Positions 7,586 to 17,762 of a DNA stretch of 64,000 nucleotides are shown here, piece by piece. A model generated the notes under the pieces. It did not search any database, was not told the origin of the DNA, and saw only the letters and a list, made by a program, of their open reading frames with translations. Each line of letters begins with the position of its first letter. Position 1 is the stretch's first letter. The DNA comes from Bradyrhizobium sp. CB1015 (GTDB lineage: Bacteria; Pseudomonadota; Alphaproteobacteria; Rhizobiales; Xanthobacteraceae), in contig NZ_CP104174.1 of NCBI RefSeq assembly GCF_025200925.1, positions 2,604,001 through 2,668,000 of the forward strand, given 5' to 3'. The position numbers and the translations under genes were made by a program.

Positions 7586-8925
7586 CCAAGCTCAGCGGAA
7601 CCTCCGGACAGCTCTTCTCCGGTCTCGCCGAGAGTCTCAACATGCGCGGGGCGCGCGCCGCAAAGAGCGCCGGGACCAAACCGCAGGCGAATTCGTCCTT
7701 CAACGATCTGCTCCACACCGTCTCGAACCTCGCCAAGCAGGCACTGAGCGAAGATGGCAGCGAGACGGCCGCGAAGACCGGAACGCTGCGCACGCGTGTG
7801 ATCCACTCGGCCAAGCAGGAGAAGCCGAAGGAGGCGACGCTGCATCAACACGTCGCGGTCACTGCACATCCAGAGTCCATGGACGAGGCCTCCGACACCA
7901 AGTCCGACAAGCTGGCGGACAAACAACGTCCGGTCGATCATGTCGCAGGGCCAGATCGCCAGGATCAATCCGGCATCGCTGTCGTGGTCGGCCAGGAGAT
8001 CGCTGCCGCGCCTGTCGTGAAGCCGCAGATGCAATTGTCGCCTGCGGGTAAGGACGCGCCCGCGCGCGACGAGCAGTCCCCCTCGGCGAAGCACGAGGCT
8101 CCGGGCGCGGTGAAGGCGGCGACCGCCGATACCGGCCCATCCGGACTTGCCCCGACCGGCGCACGCTCGCAGGCCGCGGCGCCGCAAGCGCTGGCCACGC
8201 CGCAGCCGACACCGACGCAAGGTGCGGAGACTTCGAGCGCAATGCCGGCATCACCTGGCTTCGAGGCGGTCACGGCCGATGTCGAGCGCGCCGCCAAGGC
8301 TTCGGCGCGCGCCGCGCTGCCCGAGACGACCAAGGTAAACGTGGTCCAGCAGGAAACCCATCTGCCACCGGTGCAGTTCAACGCCCCGCAGCAGGTCGCC
8401 AATGCAGTCGTCGCCGAGCTGAAGGAATCGTCGGCAGCGGCGGCGTCCGCGGCGCCAGATCTGGCGGCACCCCTGACCAACGCACCGGATCAGCCGCTCA
8501 GGATCCTGACCGTCAATCTCGAACCGCCCGCGCTCGGCAACGTCACGGTGCGCCTGCGCCTCGTCGGCACCGAAGTGTCCGTCCAGCTCGCGGCCGAGCG
8601 CAAGGACACGAGCCAGATGCTCGACCAGCAGCGCGATCAGATCCGCGACCTCATGCAGTCGGCGGGCTACGTCGCCGACGTTGCACCGGTGCAGCACGGC
8701 GCGCTGGATGGATTTCAGAGCGGTTCCGGCCAGTCGCAGCCGCAGCTCTCGGGCCAGCAACAATCCTCGCCGCAGTCGCAAGGCGCGTTCGGCGGTGCCG
8801 GCACGTCGTCGGGGCAGTCCGACGGCGGCGCGAAGCAGGCTCGCCAGGAGCGCCAGTTCAGCCAGGAGACGCGTCATGATCAGGACGTGGCGCCGCATCA
8901 TCGTCGCGGCCCTGTTTATCTCTAG
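7582..8925 (+). CDS. fliK: Flagellar hook-length control protein FliK (MotD)
   Basis: A 447-residue secreted ruler protein that sets hook length and triggers the switch from hook to filament export. The N-terminal two thirds is low-complexity (Ala, Pro, Ser, Gln). The C-terminal Flg_hook domain is clear at about residues 303-370 (LRILTVNLEPPALGNVTVRL, VQLAAERKDTSQML). The tail is Ser/Gln/Gly-rich. In rhizobia this gene was first called motD. It overlaps motC by 4 nt, and its 3' end overlaps the next gene by 50 nt. Confidence 0.85.
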   Translation: MTKLSGTSGQLFSGLAESLNMRGARAAKSAGTKPQANSSFNDLLHTVSNLAKQALSEDGSETAAKTGTLRTRVIHSAKQEKPKEATLHQHVAVTAHPESMDEASDTKSDKLADKQRPVDHVAGPDRQDQSGIAVVVGQEIAAAPVVKPQMQLSPAGKDAPARDEQSPSAKHEAPGAVKAATADTGPSGLAPTGARSQAAAPQALATPQPTPTQGAETSSAMPASPGFEAVTADVERAAKASARAALPETTKVNVVQQETHLPPVQFNAPQQVANAVVAELKESSAAAASAAPDLAAPLTNAPDQPLRILTVNLEPPALGNVTVRLRLVGTEVSVQLAAERKDTSQMLDQQRDQIRDLMQSAGYVADVAPVQHGALDGFQSGSGQSQPQLSGQQQSSPQSQGAFGGAGTSSGQSDGGAKQARQERQFSQETRHDQDVAPHHRRGPVYL

Positions 8926-9457
8926 TGCGAGCGCCGCCCAGGCGGCCGTCGAAACTGCGCGCCCCTGCGAGCGCGAGATGGCGCGCGCGGCGCAGCGGCA
9001 CGGGATTCCGCTCGGCATTCTCTATGCGGTCGGGCTCACCGAGACCGGTCGGCGTGGCGCGCTCCATCCCTATGCTCTCGGTGCCGATGGTCAGACCGTG
9101 TTCGCCAAGGACATGGATGATGCAATCGCGAATTTCGAGACCATGCGCAGCAAGGGGATCAAATTGATCGACCTCGGCTGCATGCAGATCAACCATTATT
9201 ACCACGGCGACAAGTTCGCGTCGGTCCGGGCGATGTTCGATCCCGCCAGGAACGTCGAATACGCCGCGCGCTTCCTCAAGGAGTTGAAGCAGCGCGAAGG
9301 CAGCTGGACCATGGCCGTCGCCCGCTACAATGCCGGCCCCAACAACCAGCCGGCGCAGAAGCGCTACGTCTGCCATATCGTTGCGCATCTCGTCTCGAGC
9401 GGCTTCGGCGCATGGACCGACAAGGCTCGCTCCTTCTGCCAGCCGAAAACGACCTGA
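8876..9457 (+). CDS. Exported lytic transglycosylase (SLT family)
   Basis: A 193-residue protein with a signal peptide (about residues 1-23, IIVAALFISSASAAQA) and a compact lysozyme-like transglycosylase domain. The likely catalytic Glu is E56 in YAVGLTETG, and later motifs IDLGCMQIN and AVARYNAG are typical of the family. It cleaves peptidoglycan, here probably to let the rod and hook pass through the cell wall. The start at 8876 lies inside fliK, 50 nt before its end. It is supported by an AGGAG site and by the signal peptide. Confidence 0.85.
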   Translation: MIRTWRRIIVAALFISSASAAQAAVETARPCEREMARAAQRHGIPLGILYAVGLTETGRRGALHPYALGADGQTVFAKDMDDAIANFETMRSKGIKLIDLGCMQINHYYHGDKFASVRAMFDPARNVEYAARFLKELKQREGSWTMAVARYNAGPNNQPAQKRYVCHIVAHLVSSGFGAWTDKARSFCQPKTT

Positions 9458-9547
9458 CAGCATGAAGTTGTGCATCGCGCCCAATCATCAGCCCCGCGCA
9501 AGCAAGACCCCGCATTGTAGCTGCAACCTGACTGAGGAGCCCAATTC

Positions 9548-10777
9548 ATGAGCCTGTATGGCGTTATGCGCACCGGCGTTTCCGGGATGAACGCGCAGTC
9601 CAACAAGCTGTCGACGGTCTCGGACAACATCGCCAACGTCAACACGACCGGCTACAAGCGGGCTTCCACGGAGTTCTCCTCGCTGATCCTGAAGAGCGGC
9701 TCCGGCAACTACGATTCCGGCGCGGTCGAGACCACCGTCCGCTACGCCATCAGCGATCCCGGCAACTATCACTTCACGACATCGACGACGGATCTTGCGG
9801 TCCAGGGCAACGGATTTTTCGTCGTGCAGGACGCGAACGGCAACAACTTCCTCACGCGTGCGGGTGCGTTCGTGCCCGATGACACCGGCAACCTCATCAA
9901 CACGGCCGGCTTCCAGTTGATGGGCTACAACATCGCGAACGGTGCCGTCCCCAACGTCGCCGCCAACGGTTTCGGCGGCCTTCAGGTCATCAACGTCAAT
10001 CAGATGGCGCTCCAGGCCGCGCCGTCGACCAAGGCGACCGTGGCCGCCAATCTCGATCCGAGCGCAACCGCGATCGCAGCGCCGGCAGGGCCCGCCAACT
10101 ACACGTCCAAGACGTCGATGGTGACCTACGACAATATCGGCAATGCCGTGACGCTCGACGTCTACGCTGCCAAGACGGGCGCCAATACCTGGGATATCCA
10201 GGTCTACAACGGCGCCACTGCGTTGACGACGCCGGGTCCCGCAACCACGTTCACCTTCGACGTCACCGCGACCGGCAAGGGCAGATTGGCCGCGGCGAGC
10301 CCGACGGCGCTCTCGGTCGCGATCCCGGGCGGTTCCGCCGCCTTCAATATCGATATGTCGGCCATGACCCAGGTCGCTGCCGCCTTCGATTTCAAGGCGA
10401 CGGTCGACGGCAATGCTCCGTCCGCGGTGGAGAAGGTGAACATCGATGACAAGGGCATCGTCACCGCCGTCCTCAAGAACGGCACCACGCTACCGAGCTT
10501 CCAGATTGCGCTCGCCACGGTGCCGAGCCCGGATCATCTGACGCCCGAAGTCGGCAACGTCTATTCGCCGAACCTGGAGTCCGGAAATGTGCAGGTTGGC
10601 CTCGCCGGCCAGGGCGGTCTCGGCACCGTCAAATCCGGCGCGCTGGAAGATTCCAACGTCGACCTCGCGGACGAACTGACCTCGATGATCGAGGCCCAGC
10701 GCGGCTTCACGGCGAACTCGAAATCGTTCCAGACCGGCGCGGATCTGCTGGACGTCGTCGTCAACCTGAAGCGCTGA
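9548..10777 (+). CDS. flgE: Flagellar hook protein FlgE
   Basis: A 409-residue hook subunit. The N-terminal rod-type motif (SLYGVMRTGVSGMNAQSNKL, SDNIANVNTTGYKR) and the C-terminal flg_bbr motif (DELTSMIEAQRGFTANSKSF, ending VVNLKR) are both complete, with a D1-D2 body between them. The start ATG 9548 follows an AGGAG site. A 90-bp gap separates it from the transglycosylase gene, so an internal promoter is possible. flgK follows 34 bp later. Confidence 0.95.
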   Translation: MSLYGVMRTGVSGMNAQSNKLSTVSDNIANVNTTGYKRASTEFSSLILKSGSGNYDSGAVETTVRYAISDPGNYHFTTSTTDLAVQGNGFFVVQDANGNNFLTRAGAFVPDDTGNLINTAGFQLMGYNIANGAVPNVAANGFGGLQVINVNQMALQAAPSTKATVAANLDPSATAIAAPAGPANYTSKTSMVTYDNIGNAVTLDVYAAKTGANTWDIQVYNGATALTTPGPATTFTFDVTATGKGRLAAASPTALSVAIPGGSAAFNIDMSAMTQVAAAFDFKATVDGNAPSAVEKVNIDDKGIVTAVLKNGTTLPSFQIALATVPSPDHLTPEVGNVYSPNLESGNVQVGLAGQGGLGTVKSGALEDSNVDLADELTSMIEAQRGFTANSKSFQTGADLLDVVVNLKR

Positions 10778-10811
10778 ATTCCTCGGCGCTCGTTTCGGGC
10801 AAGAGCACGCC

Positions 10812-12287
10812 ATGTCGCTTACCGCCGCTCTCAACTCGGCTCGCTCCTCGCTCATGGCGTCGAGCATCCAGTCGTCGGTCATCTCGCGCAACATCGCCGG
10901 TGCCAGCGCCACCGGCTATTCGCGCAAGCTCACCGTGCTGGACAATCTGCCCGGCACCGGCGTCTATGTCGCGGCGATCCAGCGCGCCGCCAGCTCGGGC
11001 CTCTACAACAACGTCCTGATCGCGACCTCGTCCTCCGCCAAGCAAACCGCGATCTATGACGGCCTGCAGAAGATCGCTTCCGCGACGGTGGACGATCCGG
11101 AGCTCGACCAGTCGCCGACGGCGCAGCTCAATGCGCTGAAGCAGGCGTTGCAGAAATATGCCAACGCCCCGGACAACACCACGCTGGCGCAGGCGGCGGT
11201 CGCGTCCGCCAAGGACATGGCGACTGCGCTCAACCAGGCGACCCGCACCGTGCAGTCGGTCCGCGAGAGCGCCGATGCCGACATGAAGACGTCGGTTCAG
11301 AACATCAACCAGCTGCTCTCCCAGTTCGAGACCGTCAACACCGCGATCGTGAAAGGCACGATCTCCGGCGACGACATCACCGACTACCTCGACCAGCGCG
11401 ACAGCATCGTCTCGCAGCTGTCGCAGGAGGTCGGCGTCACCATGTCGATCCGCCCCAACGGCGACGCGGCGCTCTACGCCGACAGCGGCGTCGTGCTGTT
11501 CGACAAGACGGCGCGAACGGTGAGCTTTGCGCCGACGACTGCCTACACCGCCGGCACCACGGGCAATGCCGTCTACATCGACGGCGTCCCGGTGACCGGG
11601 GCCAATTCGGTGATGCCGCTGAAGTCAGGCAAGCTCGCAGGGCTGGCTCAGCTGCGCGACCAGGACACCGTCACCTATCAGAGCCAGCTCGACGAAATCG
11701 CGCGCGGCCTGATCAATACGTTCAGGGAAAGCGATCAGACCGCCGCGGCGCTGCCCGACGTTCCCGGTCTCTTTACCTATCCGGGCGCTCCGGCGATGCC
11801 GGCGAGCGCAACCGTCTTGGTGGGCCTCGCCGGCGCGATCTCGGTCGCCGCATCGGTCGATCCGGCTCTGGGCGGCAACCCGAATCTGCTGCGCGACGGC
11901 GCGATTAGCGGCAGCCCGGCCTATCAATACAACACCGCCGGCAACGGCGGCTATTCGGCCCGGCTGCAGCAGCTCATCGGCGGCATGGATGCCTCGCAGC
12001 CGTTCGATGCGACGACGCAAGGCAAGCCGAGCGGCAGCCTGATCGACTTCGCATCGTCGTCGGCGAGCTGGATCGAAAACCAGCGCAAGGCCGCCAACGA
12101 CAACTCCGAGTACCAGAGCACATTGCTCAACCGCAGCATCACGGCGTTGTCCAACGTCAACGGCGTCAACATGGACGACGAGATGGCCTTGATGCTCCAG
12201 GTCGAGCGCACCTATTCGGCCTCGTCGAAGATCATCTCGACGGTCGATGAAATGCTGCAGAGCCTGCTCGCTGCCGTGGGGAACTAA
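10812..12287 (+). CDS. flgK: Hook-filament junction protein FlgK (HAP1)
   Basis: A 491-residue junction protein between hook and filament. The N-terminal helix has the axial-protein motif (SRNIAGASATGYSRK), and the C-terminal helix has NGVNMDDEMALMLQVERTYSASSKIISTVDEML, characteristic of FlgK (the stretch is read across several motifs). The start has only a weak purine site (AAGAG). It is followed 3 nt later by flgL, as expected for the HAP pair. Confidence 0.94.
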   Translation: MSLTAALNSARSSLMASSIQSSVISRNIAGASATGYSRKLTVLDNLPGTGVYVAAIQRAASSGLYNNVLIATSSSAKQTAIYDGLQKIASATVDDPELDQSPTAQLNALKQALQKYANAPDNTTLAQAAVASAKDMATALNQATRTVQSVRESADADMKTSVQNINQLLSQFETVNTAIVKGTISGDDITDYLDQRDSIVSQLSQEVGVTMSIRPNGDAALYADSGVVLFDKTARTVSFAPTTAYTAGTTGNAVYIDGVPVTGANSVMPLKSGKLAGLAQLRDQDTVTYQSQLDEIARGLINTFRESDQTAAALPDVPGLFTYPGAPAMPASATVLVGLAGAISVAASVDPALGGNPNLLRDGAISGSPAYQYNTAGNGGYSARLQQLIGGMDASQPFDATTQGKPSGSLIDFASSSASWIENQRKAANDNSEYQSTLLNRSITALSNVNGVNMDDEMALMLQVERTYSASSKIISTVDEMLQSLLAAVGN

Positions 12288-12290
12288 GTC

Positions 12291-13337
12291 ATGATGAGCG
12301 CGAACTACATTTCCACGCTGATGTTGTCCTCGTCGTTGAGGTATTCGATCACGAACAATCAGGCGGCGCTGAGCAAGGCCTCGACCGAGGCGACCACCGG
12401 CCGCTTCGCCGATATCGGCCTCGAGCTCGGTGCCACGACCGGAAGCGACCTCACGCTGCGGGCGGACTTCAGCTTCGCCGATCAGCTCGTCGACACCAAT
12501 GGGCTCGTCTCGGGACGCCTGGACGTGACGCAGAACCGGATCACCCAGCTCAGCAAGACCGCGACGGACTTCCTCAAGGACCTGATTGCGGCCCGCAGCA
12601 CCGACGGCGGCGGGCGGGTCATCCTGCCTCCTGCATCCTCCAATCTCCAGGATCTGATCGGCGCGCTGAACGTTTCCTATAACGGCTCCTATCTGTTCTC
12701 GGGCATCAACACGCAGAACGCGCCTATCACGCCTTATGTCGCGGGCTCGGCCAGCAAGAACCAGGTCGATGCGGATTTTCTCGCGGCCTTCGGCTTCTCG
12801 CAATCCGCGCCGGGCGTGGCCACCATCACTCCGGCGCAGATGCAGACCTTCCTCGACACCAGCTTCGATGCCGAGTTTGCCAGCCCGGCCTGGAACACCA
12901 ACTGGTCCTCGGCGACCGACCAGACCATGCAAAGCCGGATCTCCACCACCGAGATCGCCGATACGTCCGTGAGCGCCAACCAGACCGGCTTCCGCAAGCT
13001 CGCCGAGGCCTACACCATGATGGCCGATCTCGGGAACGTGAAGCTGAGCCAGGAGACGTTCCAGGTCGTGGTGGACAAGGCCATCGGGCTCGTCGGCAAC
13101 GCCATCAACGACCTCGCTGCGCTCGGTGGCACCGTCGGCACGGTCCAGCAGCGGATCACCACCGCAACCGCCAAGCTCAAGACGCAGCAGGACATCCTGA
13201 ACAATCAGATCGTCGGCATGGAGAAGGTCGACCCGACCGAAGCCTCGGTCCGGGTCAACACGCTGCAGACACAGATCCAGACCGCACTGGCGCTCACCTC
13301 GCAGCTCCAGAAGATCAGCCTCATCAACTATCTCTGA
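12291..13337 (+). CDS. flgL: Hook-filament junction protein FlgL (HAP3)
   Basis: A 348-residue flagellin-like junction protein. Both flagellin-type helical ends are present: the N-terminal LSKASTEATTGRFADIGLELG and a C-terminal helix running through LNNQIVGMEKVDPTEASVRV to QLQKISLINYL. Two consecutive ATG codons occur at 12291 and 12294; GGGGA upstream fits the first. The gene is 3 nt after flgK and 55 nt before flaF. Confidence 0.93.
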   Translation: MMSANYISTLMLSSSLRYSITNNQAALSKASTEATTGRFADIGLELGATTGSDLTLRADFSFADQLVDTNGLVSGRLDVTQNRITQLSKTATDFLKDLIAARSTDGGGRVILPPASSNLQDLIGALNVSYNGSYLFSGINTQNAPITPYVAGSASKNQVDADFLAAFGFSQSAPGVATITPAQMQTFLDTSFDAEFASPAWNTNWSSATDQTMQSRISTTEIADTSVSANQTGFRKLAEAYTMMADLGNVKLSQETFQVVVDKAIGLVGNAINDLAALGGTVGTVQQRITTATAKLKTQQDILNNQIVGMEKVDPTEASVRVNTLQTQIQTALALTSQLQKISLINYL

Positions 13338-13392
13338 ATAGGGGCTCGTAACCTTTGTCCAGTTGTTCGGTCTCCTGCGAAGAGTGGTCCTG

Positions 13393-13737
13393 ATGACGTT
13401 TGAAGCCTATGAAGCGGTCGTTGACGAAAGTGGCTATGAGGCGCGCAGTCGGGAGCGGCAGGCGCTCAGCCTCGGCATCGACCGGCTCGAGCGGATCCAG
13501 AAGGGGCGCTTCAGCCTCGAGGATCAGGTCGAGAGCCTGCTCTATGTGCGGCGGCTGTGGACGATCTTCATCGAGGATCTCGCGCACCCCGAGAACGGGC
13601 TGCCGGACAAGCTGCGCGCCGACATCATCTCGATCGGGCTGTGGGTGGTCAAGGAAGCCGACCGTCTCCGCGAGCAGCGGTCGAGCGACGTGGTGCAGCT
13701 GATCGAAATCAACCGCCTGATCCGAGACGCGCTTTAA
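13393..13737 (+). CDS. flaF: Flagellin synthesis regulator FlaF
   Basis: A 114-residue protein matching the usual FlaF length, with the family pattern YEAVVDESGYEARSRERQAL and LWTIFIEDLAHPENGLP. In Caulobacter, FlaF is needed for flagellin synthesis and works against FlbT. I chose ATG 13393; an in-frame TTG at 13363 is less likely because the ATG gives the normal FlaF N-terminus (MTFEAYEA). Its stop overlaps the flbT start (TAATG). Confidence 0.9.
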   Translation: MTFEAYEAVVDESGYEARSRERQALSLGIDRLERIQKGRFSLEDQVESLLYVRRLWTIFIEDLAHPENGLPDKLRADIISIGLWVVKEADRLREQRSSDVVQLIEINRLIRDAL

Positions 13738-14147
13738 TGAAGATCTCCTTGCGCGCGGGCGAACGGATCTACATCAACGGCGCGGTGCTCCGCGTCGACC
13801 GCAAGGTCTCCGTCGAGCTCGTCAACGACGTGATGTTCCTGCTCGAGGGGCAGGTCATGCAGGCGTCCGACGCCACCACGGCGCTGCGACAGCTCTATTT
13901 CATCGTCCAGCTCATGCTGATGAACCCGACCGACGTCCGCGACGCCGCCGCGCTCTACGCGCAGCATCACGAGGCCCTGTGTGTCGTTTGCGAGAGCCGC
14001 GAGATGCTCGATGGGCTCGGCGCGATCCACGAGCTGGTCGGGGCGACCCGCTATTTCGAGGCGCTCAAGCGGATTCGGGCGCTGTTTCCGGTGGAGCAGG
14101 CCATCCTGGCCGGCGCCGCCGATGTTTCCCCAGTCGAAGCTGCCTGA
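13737..14147 (+). CDS. flbT: Flagellin mRNA regulator FlbT
   Basis: A 136-residue protein, complete FlbT length, with the motif MKISLRAGERIYINGAVLR and LLEGQVMQASDATTALRQLY. FlbT is a post-transcriptional regulator. In Caulobacter it acts on the 5' UTR of flagellin mRNA and links flagellin translation to hook completion. The two flagellin genes of this cluster have a conserved leader with a segment complementary to the ribosome site, which makes them the obvious targets. The start ATG overlaps the flaF stop codon by one base. Confidence 0.92.
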   Translation: MKISLRAGERIYINGAVLRVDRKVSVELVNDVMFLLEGQVMQASDATTALRQLYFIVQLMLMNPTDVRDAAALYAQHHEALCVVCESREMLDGLGAIHELVGATRYFEALKRIRALFPVEQAILAGAADVSPVEAA

Positions 14148-14162
14148 CAGCGGAGAGACAAG

Positions 14163-14585
14163 ATGAACGTCAACAGCGCGACCGACACGACCGGCAAGTC
14201 GTCCAGCTCGAACGCGACCACCTCGCCGACGTCGAGCAACAGCGTGGACTACAACACGTTTCTGCAGCTCCTCATTGCCGAGATGAAAAATCAGGATCCG
14301 ACCAATCCGATGGATACCTCGCAATATATGAGCCAGTTCGCCCAGCTCTCGACCGTCGAGCAGGCGATGCAGACGAATTCGAAGCTGGACGCGCTGCTGT
14401 CCTCGCAGTCCTTGTCGCAGGCCAACGGGCTGATCGGGAAGACGGTCAGCTTCGCTGACTCGACCGGCGCGACCTTCAGCGGCAAGGTCGTCTCGGTCTC
14501 CATCAACAGCGACGGCTCCGTCGCGACCCTTCAGGACGGCACGAAGGTCGCGGTCGGACCGGGGCTCACGATCAGCCAGTCATGA
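14163..14585 (+). CDS. flgD: Hook-cap (hook scaffold) protein FlgD, short form
   Basis: A 140-residue protein. The conserved FlgD N-terminal block is complete (DYNTFLQLLIAEMKNQDPTNP, then SQYMSQFAQLSTVEQ), followed by a short beta domain (GLIGKTVSFADSTG, VSVSINSDGSV). It lacks the longer C-terminal domains of enteric FlgD (about 230 residues), which is normal in rhizobia. It caps the growing hook. The 3' end overlaps fliQ (ATGA). Confidence 0.92.
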   Translation: MNVNSATDTTGKSSSSNATTSPTSSNSVDYNTFLQLLIAEMKNQDPTNPMDTSQYMSQFAQLSTVEQAMQTNSKLDALLSSQSLSQANGLIGKTVSFADSTGATFSGKVVSVSINSDGSVATLQDGTKVAVGPGLTISQS

Positions 14586-14848
14586 ATGAGCGGGACGCCC
14601 TCGATATCGTCCAGGCCGCGATCTGGACCATCATCGTCGCCTCCGGGCCGGCAGTCGGCGCAGCCATGCTGGTCGGCACCGTCATCGCGCTGATCCAGGC
14701 CCTGACCCAGATCCAGGAGGTGACGCTGACCTTCGTTCCGAAGATCATCGTCATTCTCCTGGTCGTTGCCGTCTCCGGCTCCTTCATCGGCGCGCATCTG
14801 TCGACCTTCACCGAGATGGTCTATTCCAGGATCGAGCGCGGCTTCTGA
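14582..14848 (+). CDS. fliQ: Flagellar export gate protein FliQ
   Basis: An 88-residue membrane protein with two hydrophobic helices (about residues 16-40 and 50-74) and the family pattern GPAVGAAMLVGTVIALIQA, QIQEVTLTFVPKI. It is a subunit of the FliP5Q4R1 gate. It starts within the flgD stop codon. A 76-bp gap precedes flhA. Confidence 0.94.
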   Translation: MNERDALDIVQAAIWTIIVASGPAVGAAMLVGTVIALIQALTQIQEVTLTFVPKIIVILLVVAVSGSFIGAHLSTFTEMVYSRIERGF

Positions 14849-14924
14849 TCCGGACGGCCCCGGCACCATCCCCGCGTAAGCTTTGCGCGGCAGATTGCGA
14901 ACCGGACCCCTCTGCCGGTGACCC

Positions 14925-17006
14925 ATGGCCGATACGTTAGCTGCTAGCCTGCCCAATCCGCGCCGCCTCGGAACGGATGCCTTTTTCGCCGGCGGCATCG
15001 TGACCATGCTCACGATCCTGTTCCTGCCGATTCCTCCGATCCTGATCGACCTCGGCCTCGCGTTCTCGATCGCGCTGTCGGCACTGATCCTGATGGTCGC
15101 GCTGTGGATTCAGCGGCCGCTCGACTTTTCGGCCTTCCCGACCGTGCTGCTGATCGCGACGATCCTGCGCCTGGCGCTGAACATCGCGACGACGCGCCTG
15201 ATCCTGTCGCGGGGCGGGGAGGGCGAACAGGCGGCAGGCCATGTCGTTGCCGGCTTCTCGAAGTTCGTCATGGGCGGCGACTTCGTTATCGGCCTCATCA
15301 TCTTCGCGATCCTGGTGACCGTGAATTTCGTCGTGATCACCAAGGGCGCGACGCGTATCGCCGAAGTCGGCGCCCGTTTCACCCTCGACGCCATCCCCGG
15401 CAAGCAGATGGCGATCGACGCGGACCTGTCCGCCGGCCTGATCGACGACAAGGAGGCCCAGCGCCGGCGCCGCGAGCTGGAAGAGGAGAGCGCGTTCTTC
15501 GGCGCCATGGACGGCGCCTCGAAATTCGTCCGCGGCGATGCCATTGCCGGCCTCATCATTACCGCGATCAACATCTTCGGCGGCATCGTCATCGGCGTCA
15601 CTCATCACGGATTGACTCTGTCCCGTGCCGCCGACGTCTACACCAAGCTCTCCGTCGGCGATGGTCTGGTGTCGCAGATGCCGGCGCTGATCGTCTCGCT
15701 GTCGGCGGGCCTCTTGGTCTCCAAGGGCGGCACCAGGGGCTCGGCGGAGCAGGCGGTGCTGCGGCAGCTCGGCGGCTATCCGCGCGCGGTATCGGCCGCC
15801 GCGCTGATGATGTTCGTGCTCGCTCTGATGCCGGGGCTGCCGATGGCGCCGTTCGTGCTGCTCGGGGGCGTCATGGCCTTCGTCGGCTATTCGCTGCCGA
15901 AGCGGCAGGCCGCGCTGAAACAGAAGGAGGATGCGCGCAAGGCCGACGAGCGCGCCCAGGCCGAGGCCAAGGAATCCGTCAAGGAGCAGCTCAAGACCGC
16001 CGAGATCGAGCTGGCGCTCGGCGGCCACCTTTCGGTCCATCTCCTGGGCTCGCGCACCGAGCTTGCCCACCGCGTGGCCAAGATCCGCAAGAAATTCGCC
16101 AAGCAGTACGGCTTCGTCATTCCCGAGATCAAGCTCACCGACAATCTGTCGATCGATCCCAAGAGCTATCAGATCCGAATTCACGACACGCGCGTTGCCC
16201 ATGGCGAGCTCAGGCTCGGCGAGGTGCTGGTGCTGGTCGACAAGGACGGCAAGCCCGACGTGCCGGGCGACGAGGTGATCGAGCCCGCGTTCGGCATGAA
16301 GGCGCTGTGGGTGACGGAAGCCTTCACCGACGAAGTCAAGCGGCAGGGCTGCAAGCCGGTCGACAATCTGTCGGTGCTGCTCACGCATTTGAGCGAAGTG
16401 ATCAGGGCGAACCTTGCCCAGCTGCTGTCCTACAAGGACATGCGTGCCCTGCTCGACCGGCTCGATCCCGAATACAAGCGCCTGGTCGAGGATCTCTGCC
16501 CGTCGCAGATCTCCTATTCGGGCCTGCTGGCGATCCTGAAGATCCTGCTGGCCGAGCGAGTCTCCATTCGCAATCTTCATCTGATCCTCGAGGCGATCGC
16601 CGAGATCGCGCCCCATGTGCGGCGGTCCGAGCAGGTGGCGGAGCACGTGCGGACGCGGCTTGCCCAGCAGATCTGCGGCGATCTCTCGGACAATGGCGTG
16701 CTCAACGTGGTCCGTCTCGGCAACCGCTGGGACCTCGCTTTCCACCAGAGCCTGAAGCGCGATGCCAAGGGCGACGTCGTCGAGTTCGACGCCGACCCGC
16801 GCCTGATCGAGCAGTTCGCGACCGAAGCCAGCGCCGCGATCCGGAAATTCACCGAGAGCGGCACCAGCGTGGTGCTGGCAGTGACGCCGGAAGCGCGCCC
16901 CTATGTCCGGATGATCCTGGAGCGGGTGTTTCCGACATTGCCGATCCTGTCGCATGTCGAAGTCGCGCGCAGCGCCGAGATCAGGGCACTCGGAGCCATA
17001 TCGTGA
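14925..17006 (+). CDS. flhA: Flagellar export gate protein FlhA
   Basis: A 693-residue protein, normal for FlhA. The N-terminal half has about eight membrane helices and the conserved cytoplasmic loop ([37 protein letters not shown]). The C-terminal cytosolic half has the domain that docks chaperone-substrate complexes ([35 protein letters not shown]). It energises export through the gate. The stop overlaps the GTG start of fliR. Confidence 0.96.
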   Translation: MADTLAASLPNPRRLGTDAFFAGGIVTMLTILFLPIPPILIDLGLAFSIALSALILMVALWIQRPLDFSAFPTVLLIATILRLALNIATTRLILSRGGEGEQAAGHVVAGFSKFVMGGDFVIGLIIFAILVTVNFVVITKGATRIAEVGARFTLDAIPGKQMAIDADLSAGLIDDKEAQRRRRELEEESAFFGAMDGASKFVRGDAIAGLIITAINIFGGIVIGVTHHGLTLSRAADVYTKLSVGDGLVSQMPALIVSLSAGLLVSKGGTRGSAEQAVLRQLGGYPRAVSAAALMMFVLALMPGLPMAPFVLLGGVMAFVGYSLPKRQAALKQKEDARKADERAQAEAKESVKEQLKTAEIELALGGHLSVHLLGSRTELAHRVAKIRKKFAKQYGFVIPEIKLTDNLSIDPKSYQIRIHDTRVAHGELRLGEVLVLVDKDGKPDVPGDEVIEPAFGMKALWVTEAFTDEVKRQGCKPVDNLSVLLTHLSEVIRANLAQLLSYKDMRALLDRLDPEYKRLVEDLCPSQISYSGLLAILKILLAERVSIRNLHLILEAIAEIAPHVRRSEQVAEHVRTRLAQQICGDLSDNGVLNVVRLGNRWDLAFHQSLKRDAKGDVVEFDADPRLIEQFATEASAAIRKFTESGTSVVLAVTPEARPYVRMILERVFPTLPILSHVEVARSAEIRALGAIS

Positions 17007-17755
17007 TCTCCGGGCTCGCCGACAGCGTGCTGGTGACGTTCATCGTGTTTTGCCGCATCGGCGCCTGCCTGATGCTGGTGCCCGGCTATTCCAGCGTCAA
17101 CGTGCCGCCCCAGGTACGCCTGTTCGTCGCGTTGGTCACGACGTTTGCGCTGACGCCGATCCTGATCGCCGTCCTGAAGCCGCTCACGGACAACGCGGCG
17201 CCGCTGACGCTGGCGCTCCTGATCTGCTCCGAGCTCGTGGTCGGCAGCGTCATCGGGCTCGGCGGACGCGTGTTCTTCCTCGCCCTCCAGACGATGGCGA
17301 CCATGATGGCGGGCGCGATCGGCCTGAGCAACATCCCGGGCACGCCGGTCGCCGACACCGATCCGGCACCGGCCCTGGTGCCGCTGATCATGGCGGCCGT
17401 CACCACACTGTTCTTCATGACCGACCAGCACTGGCAGGTGCTGCGCGGGCTGATGAACTCCTACGACGTCTGGAAGCCCGGCAACAGGCTGGGCGGCAGC
17501 GTCGCGCTCGAGCTGCTCGTCGGCCGCCTTTCGGAGGCGTTCGTGCTGACGCTGCGGATCTCGAGCCCCTTCATCGTCTATTCGGTCATCGTCAACCTGG
17601 CGGTCGGCCTGATCAACAAGCTGACGCCGGCCATTCCGGTCTACTTCATCTCGGTGCCCTTCGTGCTGTTCGGCGGCTTCCTGCTGCTCTACCTCACCAG
17701 CGACGAGCTGCTGACGCAGTTCATGCTCGGCGTCTCGTCGTGGCTCGCGGAGTGA
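17003..17755 (+). CDS. fliR: Flagellar export gate protein FliR
   Basis: A 250-residue integral membrane protein with about six hydrophobic helices and the family pattern ([20 protein letters not shown] near the N-terminus; FYISVPFV-like block near 210). The GTG at 17003 overlaps the flhA stop (GTGA). With FliP, FliQ and FlhA it completes the export gate set in this cluster. Confidence 0.92.
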   Translation: MISGLADSVLVTFIVFCRIGACLMLVPGYSSVNVPPQVRLFVALVTTFALTPILIAVLKPLTDNAAPLTLALLICSELVVGSVIGLGGRVFFLALQTMATMMAGAIGLSNIPGTPVADTDPAPALVPLIMAAVTTLFFMTDQHWQVLRGLMNSYDVWKPGNRLGGSVALELLVGRLSEAFVLTLRISSPFIVYSVIVNLAVGLINKLTPAIPVYFISVPFVLFGGFLLLYLTSDELLTQFMLGVSSWLAE

Positions 17756-17762
17756 CCGGGTC

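Noticed and set aside
15104..17002. Extended upstream frame of fliR running through flhA
   Set aside because: Only the part from GTG 17003 has the FliR pattern; the upstream part is the shifted reading of flhA.
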